In this document: positions 40,566 to 50,065 of the stretch, piece after piece
How positions within the stretch are numbered: position 1 is the first letter of the stretch
How the letters are laid out: every line of letters starts with the position of its first letter
Assembly (NCBI GenBank): GCA_900538305.1
Contig: UPXY01000009.1
Coordinates: 5,342-69,341, forward strand
Reading direction: 5' to 3'
Length of the DNA stretch: 64,000 nucleotides
Source: an uncultured Collinsella sp.
GTDB lineage: Bacteria > Actinomycetota > Coriobacteriia > Coriobacteriales > Coriobacteriaceae
The notes under the pieces: generated by a model
The model's database searches: none
The model's input: only the letters and a program-made list of their open reading frames with translations
What the model was told of the DNA's origin: nothing
Position numbers and translations under genes: made by a program

Positions 40566-43193
40566 ATGGAGCTGAAGCAGTATCAGAAGGAAGTCCTCAA
40601 GGAGGTCGGTCGCTTTGCGAGGACGTACGCCCTCACCCGCGATGCGGCGACGGCATACGGCGTCTTCATGAACGCAATCGGGCTCACGCCCGGTAAGGAC
40701 GGCGTTGAGCGCTACCGCGACGACCTTGGCGGCGTTCCGAAGGTATGCGTGAAGGTTCCCACGGGCGGTGGCAAGACCTTAATCGGCGCGAGCGCTATTG
40801 ACGTGCTTTCGGATGCGTTGCCCTCACATGACGAGGTTGTGGTATGGCTCGTGCCGAGACGGGAAATTCTCGTTCAGACGCTTCGCAACTTCAGGAACCC
40901 TGAACATTTTCTGCGTATGCGCCTCGACCGCGACTTTGCGGGTCTTGTGGAGGTGCTCGACAAGGAGGACGGACTTCGTGGTCGCTCGTTCAGCGCTGCG
41001 ACCGTGGGCAATCAACTCACGCTGTTCGTTCTCTCCTATGATTCCTTTAAGAACAAGGATGGTAGACGCGCCTACGCAGAGAACTCCTCGCTAGCCGGGC
41101 TCACCGCCTACCAGCAGGATGTGGGCACGGCGGTGGAAGTGGAGGGAGCCGACGACACGGCGCTCATCTCTGCTCTCGCCGGCACGAACCCGATCGTGAT
41201 CGTGGACGAGAGCCACCACGCGGGGTCGAAGCTCTCGCTCGACATGCTCAGGAACCTCAACCCGCGCTTCGTGCTGGAGCTCACGGCCACGCCGGCCAAG
41301 GGCGCGAACGTCATCGCCCAGGCGACCGCGCGCCAGCTCAAGGCCGAGGAGATGGTGAAGCTGCCCGTGGTGGTGTACCGCCGCCCGGACAAGCGCTCCA
41401 CCGTTGCCGACGCAGTAATGCTGCAGCGCCGCCTCGAGGACATCGCCGAGCAGGACGAGGGGCGCACCGGGCGCTACATCCGTCCCATCGTGCTCTTCCA
41501 GGCGGAGCGGCGCGGCGCCGACGACGCCGAGACCTACGCAAAGCTGAAGCAAAAGCTCATCGAGGGCGGCATCCCCGAGGAGCAGATAGCTGTTCGCACC
41601 GGAGACGTCGACGAGATCGGCGGCGCCGACCTCATGAGCCGGGAGTGCCCGATACGCTTCATCATCACCGTGGAGGCGCTCGCCGAGGGGTGGGACTGCC
41701 CCTTCGCGTACGTGCTGGCGACCGTCGCCAACAAGAGCTCCCAGGTCTCCGTGGAGCAGATCGTGGGGCGCGTGCTGAGGCAGCCCTACGCCGTGCGCGC
41801 CGGCGCCAGGAGCCTCAACATCGCCTACGTGCTCACCGCCTCGGCGGATTTCGACGCCACGCTCACCCAGGTGGTCGACGGCCTCAACGGCGTGGGCTTC
41901 TCCCGCGAGGACGTGGAGACGGCCGGGGCGGCGCCCGTGCCCGCGCCCCAGCAGGGGCAGATGGAGCTCCCCGCGCCAGAGGCTGCTGGCAACGAGGGCG
42001 AGGACGGCGACACCGATGCCGGCGACGACCTTGACCTCGACGGGCTCGACCTGCATGTGCCCGACGGCGGGAGCTCAGGTGCGGATGGTGCGACCGTGGA
42101 CGACATCATCGACGCCTCCGGAGAGATCGAGGGGCGCTTCGAGGAGGAGGCGGGATCGGACGGCGCCGGCACCCTGCTCGGCGGCCTGGGAGGGGGATCC
42201 AACGTGTACCGCATGCGCGAGGCGACGGCCGACTCGGCGAGGCGCCTCGCCGCCCCGCAGTTCATGATCCGCGTTGACGGCGGCCTGTTCACCGATGACG
42301 AGATCTGGAAGCCGCTCGACCGCGAGGACCTGCTCGCGGACTTCAAGCTGTCGAAGTACGGCATCGACCGGGTGAGCATCAACCCCGCCACGTTTTCCGA
42401 GGCGCGCGAGGTGGACCTCGCCGCCGACTCCGACGAGTACCGGATTCGCTGGCTCGAGGAGGGCATCCGGCGGAACATGCTCATGCTCTTCTCAAACATG
42501 TCCGACGAGGGGAAGAGCGAGAGCCTCAAGGCTGCCATCCTCGACGCGATGTCGGGGCAGTTCAAGAACGCATACGGCAGGTCCCAGCTCGCCCAGTACA
42601 TCGGGCGGGTCGTGGATGACATGGACCTGCCCGTCGTAGAGGCGTGCTACGAGAGCGTCAGCAGCGTCGCGCGAGCCGTCATGGGCGCCGTGCGCAGCCT
42701 CGCCGACGACTTCTGCGAGGAGCGGTTCGGCACGCTGCTCTCGCGCGGCGACGTGAGGCTTGCGCCGGAGTACCGCCTCCCCGAGTCGTTCGTTCAGGCG
42801 AACCCGATGACCAGCTACGACAAGGGGCTCTACGAGGCCGAGGACGGGCGCGTCGACGGCGTGGAGCGAAAGATGGTCGACCTGCTTGCCAACAGCCCGC
42901 GCGTCGTGTGGTGGCATCGCGTTGTCGAGCGCAAGCCCGGCGAGTTCAGCATCAACGGGTTCATCAACCACTACCCGGACTTCCTTGCGCTGCGCGATGA
43001 CGGCGTGCTCATGGCCATCGAGACAAAGGGAGAGCACCTGGGCGAAGACGCCAAGCGCAAGTTGAGGCTGGGCACGCGGTGGTCCGACATGGCGGGGGCG
43101 GGCTTCAGATACTTCATGGTGTTCGAGCACGAGGCGCTGGACGAGGCCGACGCGTTCACGCTGGCGGAGTTCGGGACGGAGATATTGGGGTAA
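40566..43193 (+). CDS. res: Type III-like restriction subunit, DEAD/DEAH helicase with C-terminal nuclease (Res)
   Basis: An 875-residue protein. Superfamily 2 helicase motifs: VKVPTGGGKTLIG (Walker A, residues 64-71), VIVDESHHAG (motif II at 214-218), LELTATPAK (motif III), VEALAEGWDCPF and VEQIVGRVLRQPY (motif VI). A very acidic linker (about residues 475-525, EGEDGDTDAGDDLDLDGLDL) precedes the rest. Near the end, NHYPDFLALRDDGVLMAIETKGEHLG (written in pieces: YPDFLAL, then IETKGEH) is a PD-(D/E)xK nuclease. It cuts DNA after ATP-driven translocation when methylation is missing. ATG 40566 sits 2 bases after the methyltransferase stop. Confidence 0.88.
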   Translation: MELKQYQKEVLKEVGRFARTYALTRDAATAYGVFMNAIGLTPGKDGVERYRDDLGGVPKVCVKVPTGGGKTLIGASAIDVLSDALPSHDEVVVWLVPRREILVQTLRNFRNPEHFLRMRLDRDFAGLVEVLDKEDGLRGRSFSAATVGNQLTLFVLSYDSFKNKDGRRAYAENSSLAGLTAYQQDVGTAVEVEGADDTALISALAGTNPIVIVDESHHAGSKLSLDMLRNLNPRFVLELTATPAKGANVIAQATARQLKAEEMVKLPVVVYRRPDKRSTVADAVMLQRRLEDIAEQDEGRTGRYIRPIVLFQAERRGADDAETYAKLKQKLIEGGIPEEQIAVRTGDVDEIGGADLMSRECPIRFIITVEALAEGWDCPFAYVLATVANKSSQVSVEQIVGRVLRQPYAVRAGARSLNIAYVLTASADFDATLTQVVDGLNGVGFSREDVETAGAAPVPAPQQGQMELPAPEAAGNEGEDGDTDAGDDLDLDGLDLHVPDGGSSGADGATVDDIIDASGEIEGRFEEEAGSDGAGTLLGGLGGGSNVYRMREATADSARRLAAPQFMIRVDGGLFTDDEIWKPLDREDLLADFKLSKYGIDRVSINPATFSEAREVDLAADSDEYRIRWLEEGIRRNMLMLFSNMSDEGKSESLKAAILDAMSGQFKNAYGRSQLAQYIGRVVDDMDLPVVEACYESVSSVARAVMGAVRSLADDFCEERFGTLLSRGDVRLAPEYRLPESFVQANPMTSYDKGLYEAEDGRVDGVERKMVDLLANSPRVVWWHRVVERKPGEFSINGFINHYPDFLALRDDGVLMAIETKGEHLGEDAKRKLRLGTRWSDMAGAGFRYFMVFEHEALDEADAFTLAEFGTEILG

Positions 43194-43208
43194 GGAGGCG
43201 TCTGTAAA

Positions 43209-44825
43209 TTGACCGCGCTTAGGGATGACAGGGAATTCCGGTCTCTTGATGACGCTCGCTGGGAAGACCTCTGCTATCACCTGTTCAAGGAGGAGTACGT
43301 GGGGCTTCGCCGCGTCAATGGCAGCGGTGGTGACGATGGTATTGACGCCTACGTGGGCGACTTCGTCAATCCCAGCATCGTATTCCAGTTCAAGTTCTTT
43401 CCCGGCGGGTTCGGGAAGAAACAAGTTAGGCAGGTCAAGGGATCCCTGGAAACCGTTCTCGAGAAACGGCCCGGACTGGATAGGTGGATTCTGGCGAGCT
43501 CTGCTGATCCAACACCTGACGCGCAGCTTGCGTTGGACGACCTCTTCGCAGAGCATCCTGACGTGAAAATAGATTTCCTCGGCGAGGGCGAAATGAAGCA
43601 CAAGCTTCTCAGACACCCTGCCGTGCGGAGGGCATACTACGATGATGGAATGGAGACCCTCAAAGGCGTTCTCTCCCTAGAGGGCATGGACCCTCTCGAA
43701 CGGGCTTCCGAGGGCGTGAGGATCTATAACGATGCCGTCGTAGACGAGCGCTTCGTTGCTACTGTCACCACTGATGGGAAAACCACGATAACCGACTACT
43801 CCCTCCATCCGGACTTTGTTGATTCGCCTCCTAAGTTCACAATGCGCCTTAAGTCGAGGACGGGCGTCGAGGCATATAGCCGCCTTGTGCGCCTCGGAGC
43901 GCCCGTCGAATTGTCCGCCGAAGATGTCGAGCTTGACGTCTCCGACCTTCCCGGAGCCGGGATGGATGAGGGTGAGCTCCAGTGGCTTAAGATAATTCCG
44001 TGGACCGATCCACGGCCTTCTCAGTTTCGGTTCTACTCATCTGAGGAGCTGGGCAAAAGCCAGGCCCTGTTCGTAGAACTCAGAACAACTAGTGAGGGAA
44101 GCGAGCGCGTCGTTAGGTCGAATGCGGATCAGAAGAACGCGCCCGTCCAATTTGAAATGAACATACCCCTCGCACCGCGAGAAGATGGTGCTATCGGGGC
44201 GGGGACCATCAATATCACTCCGCGACTCATCGGCAACGGGGTGAGCGTCGCCCTCAAAGGGGCGAGATTCCTCGCGCAGCTTTCCCAAACCAAGCGGCTT
44301 GGTATCTCTGGCCCAGACGGGGACATTGCCGATGCCACTTTCCTCACCCTTGGAGGTATTGACGAGGATGGCATGTGGGCGTATCAGCTCGATTACATTG
44401 AGGCACTGGAGACGGTCTGTCGCTTCTTCGGCATCGACCCCGTGATTGATGACAGCCTGAATGACGAGGAGTTTTTCCTTTCCGTCATGCGCACGGGCGA
44501 GAGGATACGTACTCTGGGAACCGAACTTGATGGAACGATCACTTTCAATCTCAGCGAGCCAAACCCCACTTTTATACGCTCCACAAAAGGCAAGGATGCA
44601 ATCAGCCTCGTGGCGGACATGGACTGGTCTGGCTCGATGTTCGGAACCGCTGTCGATGCAAGAATTCGTATCGTGGCAAGCGGAGTCCCGACGGTCGAAA
44701 ACGTTGGCGGTGACAAGTGGATCCTTGCCGTCAAAGGCAGCTACAGGTGCTTCATCGGAAAGGACAAGGACGATTTGGAGGCAGAGGGAACACCTCCTAC
44801 CTCTCCGGACATGACTCGAGGTTGA
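43209..44825 (+). CDS. Restriction-endonuclease-like protein with long C-terminal domain
   Basis: A 538-residue protein starting with TTG at 43209; AAGGAGG lies 10 bases upstream at the end of the helicase gene, so it is the third gene of the operon. The first 120 residues look like an Mrr-type nuclease: WEDLCYHLFKEEYVGLRRVN, GGDDGIDAY (Asp46) and VFQFKFFPGGFGKKQVRQVK (Gln60-x-Lys62), then helices. Residues about 125-538 form a long mixed beta domain (FTMRLKSRTGVEAYSRLVRL, FEMNIPLAPREDG, GLDPVIDDSL-like helices) that I cannot place. It could be an extra nuclease, a modification-dependent companion or an independent defence gene. Confidence 0.6.
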   Translation: MTALRDDREFRSLDDARWEDLCYHLFKEEYVGLRRVNGSGGDDGIDAYVGDFVNPSIVFQFKFFPGGFGKKQVRQVKGSLETVLEKRPGLDRWILASSADPTPDAQLALDDLFAEHPDVKIDFLGEGEMKHKLLRHPAVRRAYYDDGMETLKGVLSLEGMDPLERASEGVRIYNDAVVDERFVATVTTDGKTTITDYSLHPDFVDSPPKFTMRLKSRTGVEAYSRLVRLGAPVELSAEDVELDVSDLPGAGMDEGELQWLKIIPWTDPRPSQFRFYSSEELGKSQALFVELRTTSEGSERVVRSNADQKNAPVQFEMNIPLAPREDGAIGAGTINITPRLIGNGVSVALKGARFLAQLSQTKRLGISGPDGDIADATFLTLGGIDEDGMWAYQLDYIEALETVCRFFGIDPVIDDSLNDEEFFLSVMRTGERIRTLGTELDGTITFNLSEPNPTFIRSTKGKDAISLVADMDWSGSMFGTAVDARIRIVASGVPTVENVGGDKWILAVKGSYRCFIGKDKDDLEAEGTPPTSPDMTRG

Positions 44826-45338
44826 TTGCACCACGATCGGCGATGTAGACGATGTTTTAAGCTAGGTGGCAGGCTCGGCAGACTCGAGCGCGAGAAATGT
44901 GCTGCATGACGCTGGAGTTGGGTGCTGCGGCGATGATCGAGGGACGGCTGCTCTTGCTCCGGTGGACGGGGTGCCCTGGTGCCAGGCGGACGAAGATGTG
45001 TCAGTAGCAAATCGGTCGTCAGCTTTCTCGCTCGCGACGCATATTGTCATGCGACCTTTGTAGAAGGTGCGTGTTGACATGAGGCGACGCTTCTGCGAGA
45101 TAGCCATGGCCCATACGCTGAGCCATTTCAGACGCAGCCGCTCGATGGTGGACTTGATGCGTGTGTTGATGGCGACGCTGAGCTTACCGTTGAGTTGGAG
45201 CCTCCAAATGAGGAGATTGACGGCAAAGTTGCCATTCTCGGAGACTTGCGTCTCATTCTCAAGCTGAGTTTCTCATGCAATCAGTTTATGTTTGCACGGG
45301 TCGTTACAGTATTGATATCAAAAGAAAGGGGAACTGAC
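44826..45338. other. Gap with no recognisable gene
   Basis: About 510 bases between the nuclease-like gene and the DUF6602 gene. Several short frames on both strands exist but none shows a good start with ribosome site or protein-like composition throughout. A minus-strand stretch around 45070-45180 (reading KSTIERLRLKWLS) is protein-like and may be the end of a lost gene. AAAGGGG at 45324-45330 is the ribosome site of the next gene. Confidence 0.4.
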
Positions 45339-46073
45339 TTGAATAAAGATATGACAATCTCGGATGTCCTAAGCTACAAGGCTGAAGAGCTACGGAGGTC
45401 GCTCGGACTCGACCTCCCTCACCCAACGTCTCAGGGAGACCTCGGCGAGGATGCCTGGATCTCGTTCCTCAAGTCCTTTCTCCCGAGTAGGTATGCCGTC
45501 TCTAAAGGGTTCGTCTTCGACAGCCAAGGAAAAATCAGCGATCAAATCGACGTAATCATCTATGACAGGCACCATTCCCCACTCATCCTCGAGACACCTA
45601 ATGGCGAGCGCTACGTGACGGCCGAGAGCGTGTACGCGGTTTTCGAAGCCAGGCCTGAGGTAAACGAAGGGAATATCCGTTACGCCCTAGACAAGATCAA
45701 CAGCGTCCGAAACCTCCACAGGACCAGCCGCGAGATGATTGCGTCCGGCAAGCCTGTGGGGCCTCGCGAGCTAACCCACCTCATAGGGGGCCTGCTGGCC
45801 AAGGACTCCATATCCGAGGAGAGTATCCGGGAGCATCTTGGGACCTACGACGGTGTCGACATAGTGTGTGCCGCGAGCGAAATGACAGCGTTCAAACGGA
45901 GCTCCGGAGAGATTGAAATCTCAGATGAGCGGGAGGCGCTACCCGCGTTCTTCTACCTCCTGCTCGACGAGCTCCACAAGCTCGGCACAGTCGCTGCGAT
46001 AGACATCAGGGAGTACGCGGGGCTCGCCCTGAATTCGTTCCGCCTGGAGGGAGACTGCCATGTCAGTGAGTGA
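45339..46073 (+). CDS. DUF6602 nuclease-like protein paired with a CD-NTase
   Basis: A 244-residue protein. The start is TTG at 45339, eight bases after AAAGGGG; ATG 45351 has no such site. Residues 30-110 carry SQGDLGEDAWISFLKSFLPS with YAVSKGFVF, then SDQIDVIIYDRHHSP and ESVYAVFEARPEVNE: a pattern of E37, D71 and E103 that looks like the PD-(D/E)xK core of DUF6602, with Arg (residue 105) where Lys is usual. The C-terminal half is helical (DEREALPAFFYLLLDELHKL). It overlaps the start of the nucleotidyltransferase gene by 14 bases, so the two are translationally coupled. It is the best effector candidate of a cyclic-nucleotide system. An alternative is a regulatory or accessory role. Confidence 0.7.
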   Translation: MNKDMTISDVLSYKAEELRRSLGLDLPHPTSQGDLGEDAWISFLKSFLPSRYAVSKGFVFDSQGKISDQIDVIIYDRHHSPLILETPNGERYVTAESVYAVFEARPEVNEGNIRYALDKINSVRNLHRTSREMIASGKPVGPRELTHLIGGLLAKDSISEESIREHLGTYDGVDIVCAASEMTAFKRSSGEIEISDEREALPAFFYLLLDELHKLGTVAAIDIREYAGLALNSFRLEGDCHVSE

Positions 46074-47373
46074 CGACTTTGCGAAGTTCCTATCGGACAT
46101 AGAGCCGAGCAGCTCGACCGTCAGAGAGATCAGCACTGCCCAGAAGTCCCTGAGAGACTACCTTTCCTCCCACGGGGAGTACTCCGGCCGCTACCAGTCC
46201 AGCTATCTCTCCGGGTCCTACGCAAAGCACACCGCCATCAGGCCCGCCAAGGGCGATGGGAACCGGGATGTGGACATCGTCGTGGAGACTGGCCACTCGA
46301 CAGGTGACGACCCTGCTGACGTCCTCGAGGAGCTTCGGAGCGCACTCGCTGACGCCAGCAAGTACTCAACGGCACGAACGCAGACCCATTCCGTTGGCAT
46401 CCAGCTCTCAAAGCTCGACATCGATGTCGTCCCACTCGCCAAGGAGGGCGAGAGTTGGTATATCGGAGATGCCGAGACGGGCGAATGGAACCGAACGAAC
46501 CCAAAGGGTCACAAAGAGTGGTCGACAGAGGTCAACGGAGCGCACGACGGGAAGTATAAGCCAGTCGTGAAGATTCTAAAGTGGTGGAGACGGGAGCACT
46601 GCCCCGAGGGGTCGAGGTGGCCCAAGGGCATCACCCTAGAGAAGATGGTCTCCGACAATTTCCCTGAGGAGACGGGGCCCTACGGTGACCTCGTCGCAAG
46701 CGTTTGCCGCTCGATGCACGACCGATACTCCGACGACCTCGCCTCCGGGGTCGTGCCGTTCGTCGATGATCCCGTCCTTCCCGGCAACGACCTCGCCGCG
46801 CGCTACTCCATCGAGGACTTCAGAGAGTTCGATAGCGAGCTCGTCTCCGCAATAGCGCTCCTGGATGAGAGCGGGTCCACCAACGAGGTCTGGAGGAAGA
46901 TCCTCGGGGAGCGCTTCCCCACCGGTTTATCCAAGGCGGAGCTCTCCCTTCCCGCGAGCGTCTATCTCCCAACTCAGCGCGCCCTGGCGGTGGGCTGGCG
47001 CGAGCGACTTCCCTACGTCGTGAAGGCGAAGGGCTTCGGAATTCAAGTTTACGCAGAGGTCGAAACCAAGGATGGCAAGAGGTTCACCATCCGTAACAAC
47101 GATCGCACGATCCCGAAAGGCTGCACGGTTGTCTACCATGCGCTCAGAAGCCCAAACTTACGCAACTGCTCCATACGGTGGCAAATCGTCAACACCGGAA
47201 CCGAGGCAATCTCCGCGAACTGCAGGCGCGGTGAGATCGCGGCGTCAAACGAGAGCAACGGATCTCGTCGAGAGACGACTGCATACACAGGGCGGCATTA
47301 CATTCAGTGTTTTGCGATTCGCAACGGTGTATGCATCGCTCGGAGCAAGGAGTTTTTCATTAATGTCAGCTGA
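46060..47373 (+). CDS. CD-NTase (SMODS) with AGS-C sensor domain, CBASS-related
   Basis: A 437-residue nucleotidyltransferase. YLSGSYAKHTAIRPAKGDGN has the GS motif (residues 52-53), RDVDIVV (Asp70, Asp72) the catalytic Asp-x-Asp and KLDIDVVPL (Asp120/122) the third metal ligand; this is the cGAS/DncV-like core. A helical domain follows (PVVKILKWWRREHCPEGSRW). Residues about 330-437 match the AGS-C sensor: DGKRFTIRNNDRTIPKGC, IRWQIVNTGTEA, RETTAYTGRHYIQCF, GVCIARSKEFFINV. Such enzymes make cyclic oligonucleotides on phage infection, and AGS-C may hold or sense a nucleotide. It starts inside the DUF6602 gene with GGAGGGAGA upstream. No SAVED, patatin or transmembrane effector is adjacent. Confidence 0.85.
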   Translation: MSVSDDFAKFLSDIEPSSSTVREISTAQKSLRDYLSSHGEYSGRYQSSYLSGSYAKHTAIRPAKGDGNRDVDIVVETGHSTGDDPADVLEELRSALADASKYSTARTQTHSVGIQLSKLDIDVVPLAKEGESWYIGDAETGEWNRTNPKGHKEWSTEVNGAHDGKYKPVVKILKWWRREHCPEGSRWPKGITLEKMVSDNFPEETGPYGDLVASVCRSMHDRYSDDLASGVVPFVDDPVLPGNDLAARYSIEDFREFDSELVSAIALLDESGSTNEVWRKILGERFPTGLSKAELSLPASVYLPTQRALAVGWRERLPYVVKAKGFGIQVYAEVETKDGKRFTIRNNDRTIPKGCTVVYHALRSPNLRNCSIRWQIVNTGTEAISANCRRGEIAASNESNGSRRETTAYTGRHYIQCFAIRNGVCIARSKEFFINVS

Positions 47374-47657
47374 TGCTTCCCCAATCTCTCATCGGGGAAC
47401 AAATAATAGATTGCTGTAGCGGTTTCTCTCTTGGTCGCCCCGGCTGTAGGCGAAATAGGACAAGGCGAAAACTAGATTCGGTTGTTCCGGTGCCATCTAT
47501 CGTGTCAGTAATGTGCCTTAGCATTGTTGCTTATAATCGGGGGCGGCTATCGCGATGTCGATTTTATCAGTTCGATTTTCGCATTCGCTTAGTGTATGTT
47601 GTCTTCTTGCAATGGTTTTCGGCTCCATTGTGGAGACTATTTCGGTGGTGGGGGCCA
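47374..47657. other. Gap before the KAP NTPase gene
   Basis: The frame of the KAP gene is open through this region (from 47373) but the translation is not protein-like, and the conserved part begins after 47658. AT-rich; I see no hairpin or clear promoter. Confidence 0.4.
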
Positions 47658-49844
47658 ATGAATCCAGATCATCCTATTGAATCGTGTTCTGATGATATTC
47701 TTGGAAGGAAGCCGATCGCCCGGCGCATCGCGAGGCAGCTACTGTCTGCTCCCAGAGACCATTCAATTGTATTCGGTCTTTACGGACCTTGGGGATCAGG
47801 AAAAACCTCTCTGCTTAATATGATTGCTGAAGAGATGGAGACGGCCGAGAACCCACCGGTTGTAGTTAGGTTTAATCCTTGGAACTATCCTTCGTCGGAC
47901 AATCTCATCACGCCGTTCCTGGCGCTGATTTCAGAAACACTTCAGCGCAGTCCGAGAAGTTGCTTGGCGACAAAAACTATGAGGTCGCTTACCAAGACGC
48001 TAAAGAGATATTCTGATGTGCTCGCGTCAACCGCTGATGCATTTAAATGGGTGCCCGGACTGAACATCCTTGCCGTAGTTTTTCGAGCGCTCGGAAAAAT
48101 GGACACCATGACCGCCTCGCCCGATCGGTTGAAGAGCCGCCTCTCTAAGTTGCTCATTGATTCAAATACTCGAGTGCTTGTGATAATTGACGATCTTGAC
48201 CGCCTTTCGAGTTCGGCGGTTCGCTCGGTATTTCAGCTGGTTGCAGCCGAGGCCGATTTTCCGGGCGTTAATTACATACTTATGTACGACTTGAATAACG
48301 TGATTAAAGCTCTGAAAGAGGTTCAAGGTTGTGATGGGGAACAATATCTCGAGAAAATTGTGCAAGTTCCTATTGAGCTTCACGGACCAAGCGGCGGTCT
48401 TCTTACGGAGATATTCGCTCAAGAACTCAATGAGTTTTTCGCTATACATGAACTTGATGACGAAGAGATGAATGATATTGAGCGTTGTTTGATGGTAGTT
48501 GCGAGAGGCTTCAAGAACGTTCGTGACCTACGTCGCCTAATGAATGTTTATGAAGTTGATTTTGCTGAAGCGAATAACAAGGTTGCTCCAGCTGATTTGC
48601 TTGCCATGTCGGCTCTCCGTTTGCTTGTCCCGAGAATTGTTCCGTGGGTAAACGCTCGTAGGAGCGTGCTCGCTGGTGGAGTAAGAGGAGGATACGAATA
48701 CAATGAGGCAGAAAAAACCAGGATCACGTTTATGACGGAGATTCGGGAGATGCTCAATGGGGACGACAGGGGTGCCAAGTATGTATTCGAATTGCTTTGT
48801 GAGATGTTCCCACGTTTTGCTAATTCGTGCGGCATTCGGGTGGTTGGCATATCTGAAGCGCTGCTAAAGATAAATAGAAGGATTGCTTGCCCAGAGATTC
48901 TCGATCGATATTTATCCGGAGCGCTTGAATCCTACACCTTCCCTCGGGAGGATGCCATGCGTCTTGTGCGGACGGGTTTTGCTGATGAGCTTGAAGCATT
49001 CTTTTCTCAGGCTGAGGCGGGCGTTGCATCAACGGTTCTGTCTGCTGCCGTTGAGATTTCTGCTGACTTGGATAGCTGCCAAGTTGAGAACATTACAAGA
49101 GCGCTTTTGCGCTCGTCCATCGGCGCAGAAAGTGATTCAACGTTTCATGGCTTGTTGAGCATATTCAAAACCTCGCTAGAGCGCTTGCTTTACGTGTTGG
49201 GTAAGGAAGCGGCAAGTCGAGTGGTTTCCGAGGAAACTGCGAATATGAGTTTCAAGAGGTGCGCCGCTCTTGCAGTTTTTATAAATGGACAAGAACTTGC
49301 TTATGCACGGCTTGCCGGGAAGAACGAAATACCAGACGATCAGCTCATTTCTCTGGACTGTCTTCTTGATATTGAAGACGCTATCAAGGACTCCTTAAGT
49401 AAGCGTAAGCCAGCGCCATATGACCTCTCATACACCGGCGCTCAAACGCTGCTTTATCTTTGGAATTGCTTCGATAATGAGAGTTATGAGCGCCTTGTAA
49501 CGAACGGAGTATTGAAAGAACCTCTCGGATATGTCATATATGCGACATTCAGTCTTGGAAGACATATAAATAAAGAAGAGCGAGGTTGGATCTTTCCCAT
49601 AGACGTTTCAAGCGATATAGATTTCCAAAAAGTATATTCTTGTATAGATGAAGCAATTAGATCTGAGGATTACTGGAAATTGCCCGTTGGCTCCCAGAGA
49701 CTCATTGCCGCTTTGCGCATATGTGCAGAGAAGATCATGAGCGGGGCGAATCATCTTAACGCTACGGCAAGCATGACCGAGGTTGACAAACTCCTTCGGA
49801 GCTGGGAAGTGCGATACGCTCCGCGTTCTGCGGTGCGCTCGTAG
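47658..49844 (+). CDS. KAP-family P-loop NTPase
   Basis: A 728-residue protein. FGLYGPWGSGKTSLLNMIAE has Walker A GPWGSGKT (residues 43-50), VVVRFNPWNYPSSDNL is the KAP-specific FNPW block, and VLVIIDDLDRLSSSAVRSVF the Walker B; FKNVRDLRRLMN is the sensor-like helix. The C-terminal 350 residues are helical and unassigned. KAP NTPases are often membrane-associated and occur in phage-defence islands. DNA here is AT-richer than the flanks. I choose ATG 47658, with GGTGGGGG just upstream. It may be a separate defence gene or the third part of the DUF6602/CD-NTase cassette, 284 bases away. Confidence 0.8.
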   Translation: MNPDHPIESCSDDILGRKPIARRIARQLLSAPRDHSIVFGLYGPWGSGKTSLLNMIAEEMETAENPPVVVRFNPWNYPSSDNLITPFLALISETLQRSPRSCLATKTMRSLTKTLKRYSDVLASTADAFKWVPGLNILAVVFRALGKMDTMTASPDRLKSRLSKLLIDSNTRVLVIIDDLDRLSSSAVRSVFQLVAAEADFPGVNYILMYDLNNVIKALKEVQGCDGEQYLEKIVQVPIELHGPSGGLLTEIFAQELNEFFAIHELDDEEMNDIERCLMVVARGFKNVRDLRRLMNVYEVDFAEANNKVAPADLLAMSALRLLVPRIVPWVNARRSVLAGGVRGGYEYNEAEKTRITFMTEIREMLNGDDRGAKYVFELLCEMFPRFANSCGIRVVGISEALLKINRRIACPEILDRYLSGALESYTFPREDAMRLVRTGFADELEAFFSQAEAGVASTVLSAAVEISADLDSCQVENITRALLRSSIGAESDSTFHGLLSIFKTSLERLLYVLGKEAASRVVSEETANMSFKRCAALAVFINGQELAYARLAGKNEIPDDQLISLDCLLDIEDAIKDSLSKRKPAPYDLSYTGAQTLLYLWNCFDNESYERLVTNGVLKEPLGYVIYATFSLGRHINKEERGWIFPIDVSSDIDFQKVYSCIDEAIRSEDYWKLPVGSQRLIAALRICAEKIMSGANHLNATASMTEVDKLLRSWEVRYAPRSAVRS

Positions 49845-49849
49845 CGTTT

Positions 49850-50060
49850 GGTGCCTACGAGGTCGACTGCTTCCTCTTTGAGCAGGACACACAACTTGTC
49901 TGCTACAGTTTTCCCGACGCGTTCGCGCGGGTCAATCACCTATGAATTCGAGACCAAGACGTTCAATTACGACTGAGGCATCAAGCTGTTCGCGGGCGTC
50001 ATGAACGTAGAGGGAGCTGCCGCCCGCCAGTCACCTCCAAACGCCCTCATTCGTCCCCGG
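49850..50060 (+). pseudogene. Degraded coding sequence
   Basis: Three frames in succession give protein-like fragments on the plus strand: FGAYEVDCFLFEQDTQLVCY then SFPDAF, next SITYEFETKTFNYD, and finally GIKLFAGVMNVEGAA. Each is cut by a stop. The fragments are conventional in composition but I cannot name the family. Probably the tail of a lost gene between the KAP gene and the convergent unknown gene. Confidence 0.35.
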
Positions 50061-50065
50061 CCGGC

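Noticed and set aside
44826..45338. Short frames on both strands before the DUF6602 gene
   Set aside because: None has a good ribosome site and consistent protein-like composition; at most a relic.
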